A DNA stretch of 64,000 bases from the NCBI GenBank assembly GCA_022510425.1, contig JAFLTO010000005.1:123555-187554 (forward strand), written 5' to 3'. Position numbers and translations under genes: made by a program. Numbering within the stretch: the stretch's first letter is position 1; the number at the start of each line of letters is the position of its first letter. Origin of the DNA: Muribaculaceae bacterium. GTDB lineage: Bacteria > Bacteroidota > Bacteroidia > Bacteroidales > Muribaculaceae. A model generated the notes under the pieces. It was given only the letters and a program-made list of their open reading frames with translations. It was not told where the DNA came from and searched no databases. Below are positions 61,321-64,000 of this stretch, in pieces.

Positions 61321-62322
61321 ATGGACTTTAAAGAATTTATTGAGGAATGGACAAGCTCCGGCGATTATATTAAAGTCCATACCTCCGGGTCAACAGGTAA
61401 TCCTAAGGATATTTTTCTTCCAAAATATTTTGTGGAGGAAAGTGCAAAAAGAACCAACAGATTCTTCAATATTTCTTCAGAAAGTTGGCTCCATTCATGT
61501 ATTGGTCCGGATTATATCGGTGGCAAAATGATGGCTGTCAGAGCTAATATTGCGAATGCCCGTTTCACTTTCGAGTTACCTTCAAATGAGCCATTACAAG
61601 AGTTATCACCACAGGATAATTTAGATTTAGTAGCCATTGTACCTTCTCAAGTAATTTATATGCTGGACAACATTAAATCTATTCCAAAAATACAAAATCT
61701 TTTAATCGGTGGATCGCCTGTACATCCCAGTCTAAGACAAAAAATTGCTAAAAGTGGTTTGAATGCATATGAAAGTTATGGTATGACTGAAACTGCCTCT
61801 CATATAGCCCTGAGAAAAATAACTTATGACGAAACTCCTTTCAAGCTATTACCGGGTATAAATATTTCGTTAGATAACGATAATTGTTTGGTTATTAATT
61901 TTGAAGACAAAAATAAGATTTACACTAATGACATTGCTGAATTAATTTCCGATTCGGAATTTTATATACGGGGAAGAAAAGACCAAATAATAATTACAGG
62001 AGGGAAAAAAATAAATCCGGTAGAGTTAGAGATCCGTATTTCGAAATTTATAGAATCTCCTTTTATCTTTATCGGAGTGCCTGATGAAAAGTGGGGTGAA
62101 AAAGTAGTATTATTAATTGAAGGTGAAAAAAAAGAGAATCTGAAAAATAATTTAAAACTTTTATTACACAACTGGGAAATGCCCAAAGATATTTTTTTTG
62201 TAAAGGAATTACCAAGAACTCCAAATGGCAAAATCAAACGTTTTAGAGATCTTTCATCTCTTTCTTTCTTTGCTCACGATAGTAATCTCTCTTTTTCAAT
62301 GCAAAATAGGCAAGAATTATGA
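61321..62322 (+). CDS. menE: o-Succinylbenzoate--CoA ligase, compact form
   Basis: The 333-residue adenylate-forming enzyme links CoA to OSB. Core motifs are VHTSGSTGNPK (A3, about 19-29), ESYGMTETASH (A5), RGRKDQIIITGGKKINPVE (A8) and PRTPNGKIKR with the catalytic Lys (A10). It is much shorter than E. coli MenE (about 450 aa): the N-terminal subdomain before A3 is nearly absent. All catalytic motifs are kept and the frame is clean, so it is a compact form, not a broken gene. The last 80 bases overlap a small membrane gene on the other strand. Confidence 0.9.
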   Translation: MDFKEFIEEWTSSGDYIKVHTSGSTGNPKDIFLPKYFVEESAKRTNRFFNISSESWLHSCIGPDYIGGKMMAVRANIANARFTFELPSNEPLQELSPQDNLDLVAIVPSQVIYMLDNIKSIPKIQNLLIGGSPVHPSLRQKIAKSGLNAYESYGMTETASHIALRKITYDETPFKLLPGINISLDNDNCLVINFEDKNKIYTNDIAELISDSEFYIRGRKDQIIITGGKKINPVELEIRISKFIESPFIFIGVPDEKWGEKVVLLIEGEKKENLKNNLKLLLHNWEMPKDIFFVKELPRTPNGKIKRFRDLSSLSFFAHDSNLSFSMQNRQEL

Positions 62323-62455
62323 CTAAAGCCTCAACTGTTAATGTGATCCAAAATCGGATGCTCTGGCCCTCTTTCAATAGATCTAAGCCAAAATATAGGG
62401 TCATGAAGAGAGCATAAATAGTGATTAAGCCGATTATTAATTGATATTTTTTCAT
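62243..62455 (-). CDS. Small membrane protein (two spans)
   Basis: This 70-residue protein has helices at 6-26 and 35-54, followed by a strongly charged basic tail (KKRDYYREQRKKEMKD). I do not recognise a named family. It begins 9 bases after the exonuclease stop, in the glyA operon, which supports that it is real. Its 3' end overlaps the end of menE on the opposite strand by 80 bases. No terminator is visible between the convergent genes. Function unknown. Confidence 0.65.
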   Translation of the reverse strand: MKKYQLIIGLITIYALFMTLYFGLDLLKEGQSIRFWITLTVEALVIILAYFALKKRDYYREQRKKEMKDL

Positions 62456-62464
62456 CTTAATTTT

Positions 62465-63124
62465 TTATTTTGATTCGTAAGTTTCCGGATCAGGATGGAA
62501 AGTTAAATAAGGGGATTTTAAAGGATCGAAATTGCCTTCTTTTAAATATTTATATATTTTTATACAGGCAAATGCATCCAAAGCCGCATAAATTTTTTGA
62601 GCTTCTGAAAGAGGATTAGCCTCCCAATTCGTTAGTCGCTGACTCTTTGAAATTCTTTTTCCAAATAATATGGCATAAAGTCTCGATAAGCTGTTGTCAG
62701 AAATCTTGTAAGATTTTACAAAACTCTGGAGATCAATAAAACTTTGCGGTTCAATATTGTTTACCTTTCTTAAGTTATGGAAATCATCTCTTATCGACAA
62801 TCCTACTTTCAAAATATTTGGATCTTCAAAAACTCTAATCAGTTCCTTAGGATAACCAATTAAGTTTGTTCTAAAAAGATAACATTTTTCCGGGGTGCTT
62901 AATTGTATTAATGCAACATTATAACTTTGCCCCCTCTTGAAACTTGGTCGTGTCTCTGTATCGAAACCAATGACATCGGCAGCCAGAATTTCTTCTACTG
63001 CCGGTGTCACTTTTTCAATTGTGTCTACCACTATTATTTCTCCCCGGAAATCTTCTGCAGGAAGGTCTGCAAGTTCATCCTTGCTTATGGTAACTGTTGC
63101 ATTCTCGAAGTTTTCCGGTTCCAT
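62465..63124 (-). CDS. 3'-5' exonuclease (DEDDy, RNase D/WRN-exonuclease-like)
   Basis: The 219-residue protein is a stand-alone DEDDy exonuclease. ExoI is VIGFDTETRPSF (Asp and Glu), the ExoII Asp lies in the LSIRDDFHNLRKV region, and ExoIII is YAALDAFACIKIY (Y-x3-D). There is no HRDC or helicase domain, so it is the short WRN-exo type. It trims RNA or DNA 3' ends; its target cannot be fixed. It starts 33 bases after glyA. Confidence 0.88.
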   Translation of the reverse strand: MEPENFENATVTISKDELADLPAEDFRGEIIVVDTIEKVTPAVEEILAADVIGFDTETRPSFKRGQSYNVALIQLSTPEKCYLFRTNLIGYPKELIRVFEDPNILKVGLSIRDDFHNLRKVNNIEPQSFIDLQSFVKSYKISDNSLSRLYAILFGKRISKSQRLTNWEANPLSEAQKIYAALDAFACIKIYKYLKEGNFDPLKSPYLTFHPDPETYESK

Positions 63125-63157
63125 AATTTATCTCATTTGATTATTCACATTTTGTTG

Positions 63158-64000
63158 TCACCAGGCAAACATAGGATAATCATTCATCATTTCATTGACT
63201 TCTCCTCTTACCTTCGCAATCACTTCCGGTTCATCTGCATGGGTCAAGACTTCGTCAATCAAATCTGCTATCTTCTCCATCAGATCTTCTTTTGCTCCCC
63301 TGGTAGTGATAGCGGCTGTCCCGAATCTTAGACCTGATGTTAAGAATGGACTACGGCTGTCGTATGGCACCATGTTCTTATTGGCTGTTATGTCAGCTTC
63401 CACAAGAACTCGCTCTGCTTTTTTCCCGCTCATATCAGGAAACTTCGGACGAAGATCAACCAACATTGAATGATTATCGGTTCCATCGGATATTATTTTA
63501 TAACCTTTCTTAATCAAAGCGTCGGCAAGGGCTTTAGCATTTTTTTGCACCTGCACGGCATATTCTTTCCATTCGGGTTGAAGGGCCTCACCAAAGGCTA
63601 CTGCTTTTGCAGCTATAACATGTTCCAAAGGTCCTCCTTGCACTCCCGGGAATACGGCTGAATCCAGCAAAGCGGACATCTTTTTAATTTCTCCTTTTGG
63701 AGTTGTCTTTCCCCAAGGATTATCAAAGTCCTTGCCCATCAGAATCATGCCTCCTCTTGGTCCTCTCAATGTTTTATGTGTGGTTGTAGTGACTATGTGG
63801 GCATGTTTCAACGGATTTTCTAAAAGACCTGCGGCAATAAGTCCCGCCGGATGAGCCATATCTACCATGAATATGGCACCTATTTCATCTGCAAGTTTCC
63901 TCATTCTGGCATAATCCCATTCACGGCTATAGGCACTGGCACCGGCTATTATGAGTTTGGGCTTGTGCTCGCGTGCTTTTTGCTCCATTTCTTCATAATT
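63158..64000 (-). CDS. glyA: Serine hydroxymethyltransferase, C-terminal part (gene cut by window end)
   Basis: The frame is open to the last base of the window and the 5' end lies beyond it. The visible 280 residues include the PLP-binding region [17 protein letters not shown] with the Schiff-base lysine, the [13 protein letters not shown] segment with the PLP-ring Asp, and the [16 protein letters not shown]-terminal signature. The enzyme makes glycine and methylene-THF from serine. It heads the small operon with the exonuclease and the membrane protein. Confidence 0.98.
   Translation of the reverse strand, partial: NYEEMEQKAREHKPKLIIAGASAYSREWDYARMRKLADEIGAIFMVDMAHPAGLIAAGLLENPLKHAHIVTTTTHKTLRGPRGGMILMGKDFDNPWGKTTPKGEIKKMSALLDSAVFPGVQGGPLEHVIAAKAVAFGEALQPEWKEYAVQVQKNAKALADALIKKGYKIISDGTDNHSMLVDLRPKFPDMSGKKAERVLVEADITANKNMVPYDSRSPFLTSGLRFGTAAITTRGAKEDLMEKIADLIDEVLTHADEPEVIAKVRGEVNEMMNDYPMFAW

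Noticed and set aside
61321..62322. MenE considered as a truncated pseudogene
   Set aside because: All adenylation motifs including the final catalytic Lys are intact in a clean frame, and compact forms are plausible in this phylum.

Overview
The window looks like a chromosomal segment from a member of the Bacteroidota, most likely an anaerobic Bacteroidales. Several things point this way. Promoters fit the TTG-N19/20-TAnnTTTG consensus of that phylum. The rpoB and rpoC products (1271 and 1426 aa) have the Bacteroidota lengths. The window also has PPi-dependent phosphofructokinase, a two-subunit methylmalonyl-CoA mutase (succinate-propionate route), an A-type flavoprotein (FprA), the long form of IspG, and secreted proteins with Bacteroidales-style lipoprotein signals and C-terminal tails. 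No rRNA, CRISPR array, phage, insertion sequence or plasmid function is visible. Coding density is very high, and no stretch of 300 bases lacks a gene.

Layout. 1-306 is the 5' part of a FAD-dependent dehydrogenase. 372-4130 (+) is an operon of HAD phosphatase, rarA, aldo/keto reductase and a secreted M48 peptidase, closed by a strong hairpin. 4219-6920 (-) holds nth, pheS and two unrecognised membrane proteins. 7018-19938 (-) is the gene-expression cluster: tRNA-Tyr, tRNA-Gly, tRNA-Thr, tuf, tRNA-Trp, secE, nusG, rplK, rplA, rplJ, rplL, rpoB, rpoC, with a good promoter and a structured leader in front of tRNA-Tyr. 20008-31542 (-) reads, in transcription order, recJ-recQ-mltF, then (own promoter) pepD-muramidase-pepD-NYN protein, then (after a terminator) glmS. 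This gives a run rich in cell-wall turnover functions.

31685-36275 (+) holds a GT4 glycosyltransferase with a UPF0104-type membrane protein, then PPi-PFK and a thioredoxin lipoprotein. 36336-40318 (-) is fprA, dedA, a small membrane protein, rpe and a GH53 galactanase. 40391-43229 is a visibly AT-rich surface-polysaccharide patch: a GT2 and an acyltransferase on +, and a convergent GT2 on -. 43311-47316 (-) encodes methylmalonyl-CoA mutase. 47421-50837 (-) is a pseudouridine synthase, a PAP2 protein and ispG. 50963-62322 (+) is a tightly packed series of nadE, tsaC, a polyprenyl-phosphate sugar transferase, a ClC channel, fmt, menD, menB, menC and menE. 62243-64000 (-) is glyA (cut by the window edge), a DEDDy exonuclease and a small membrane protein whose end overlaps menE.

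Most of the window is core housekeeping. I did not find a convincing undescribed defence or mobile system. The least explained items are: the glycosyltransferase/UPF0104 pair; the muramidase flanked by two PepD paralogues; the two-gene membrane module between rpoC and pheS; the structured leader of the tRNA-tuf operon; and the small membrane genes tucked into operons.
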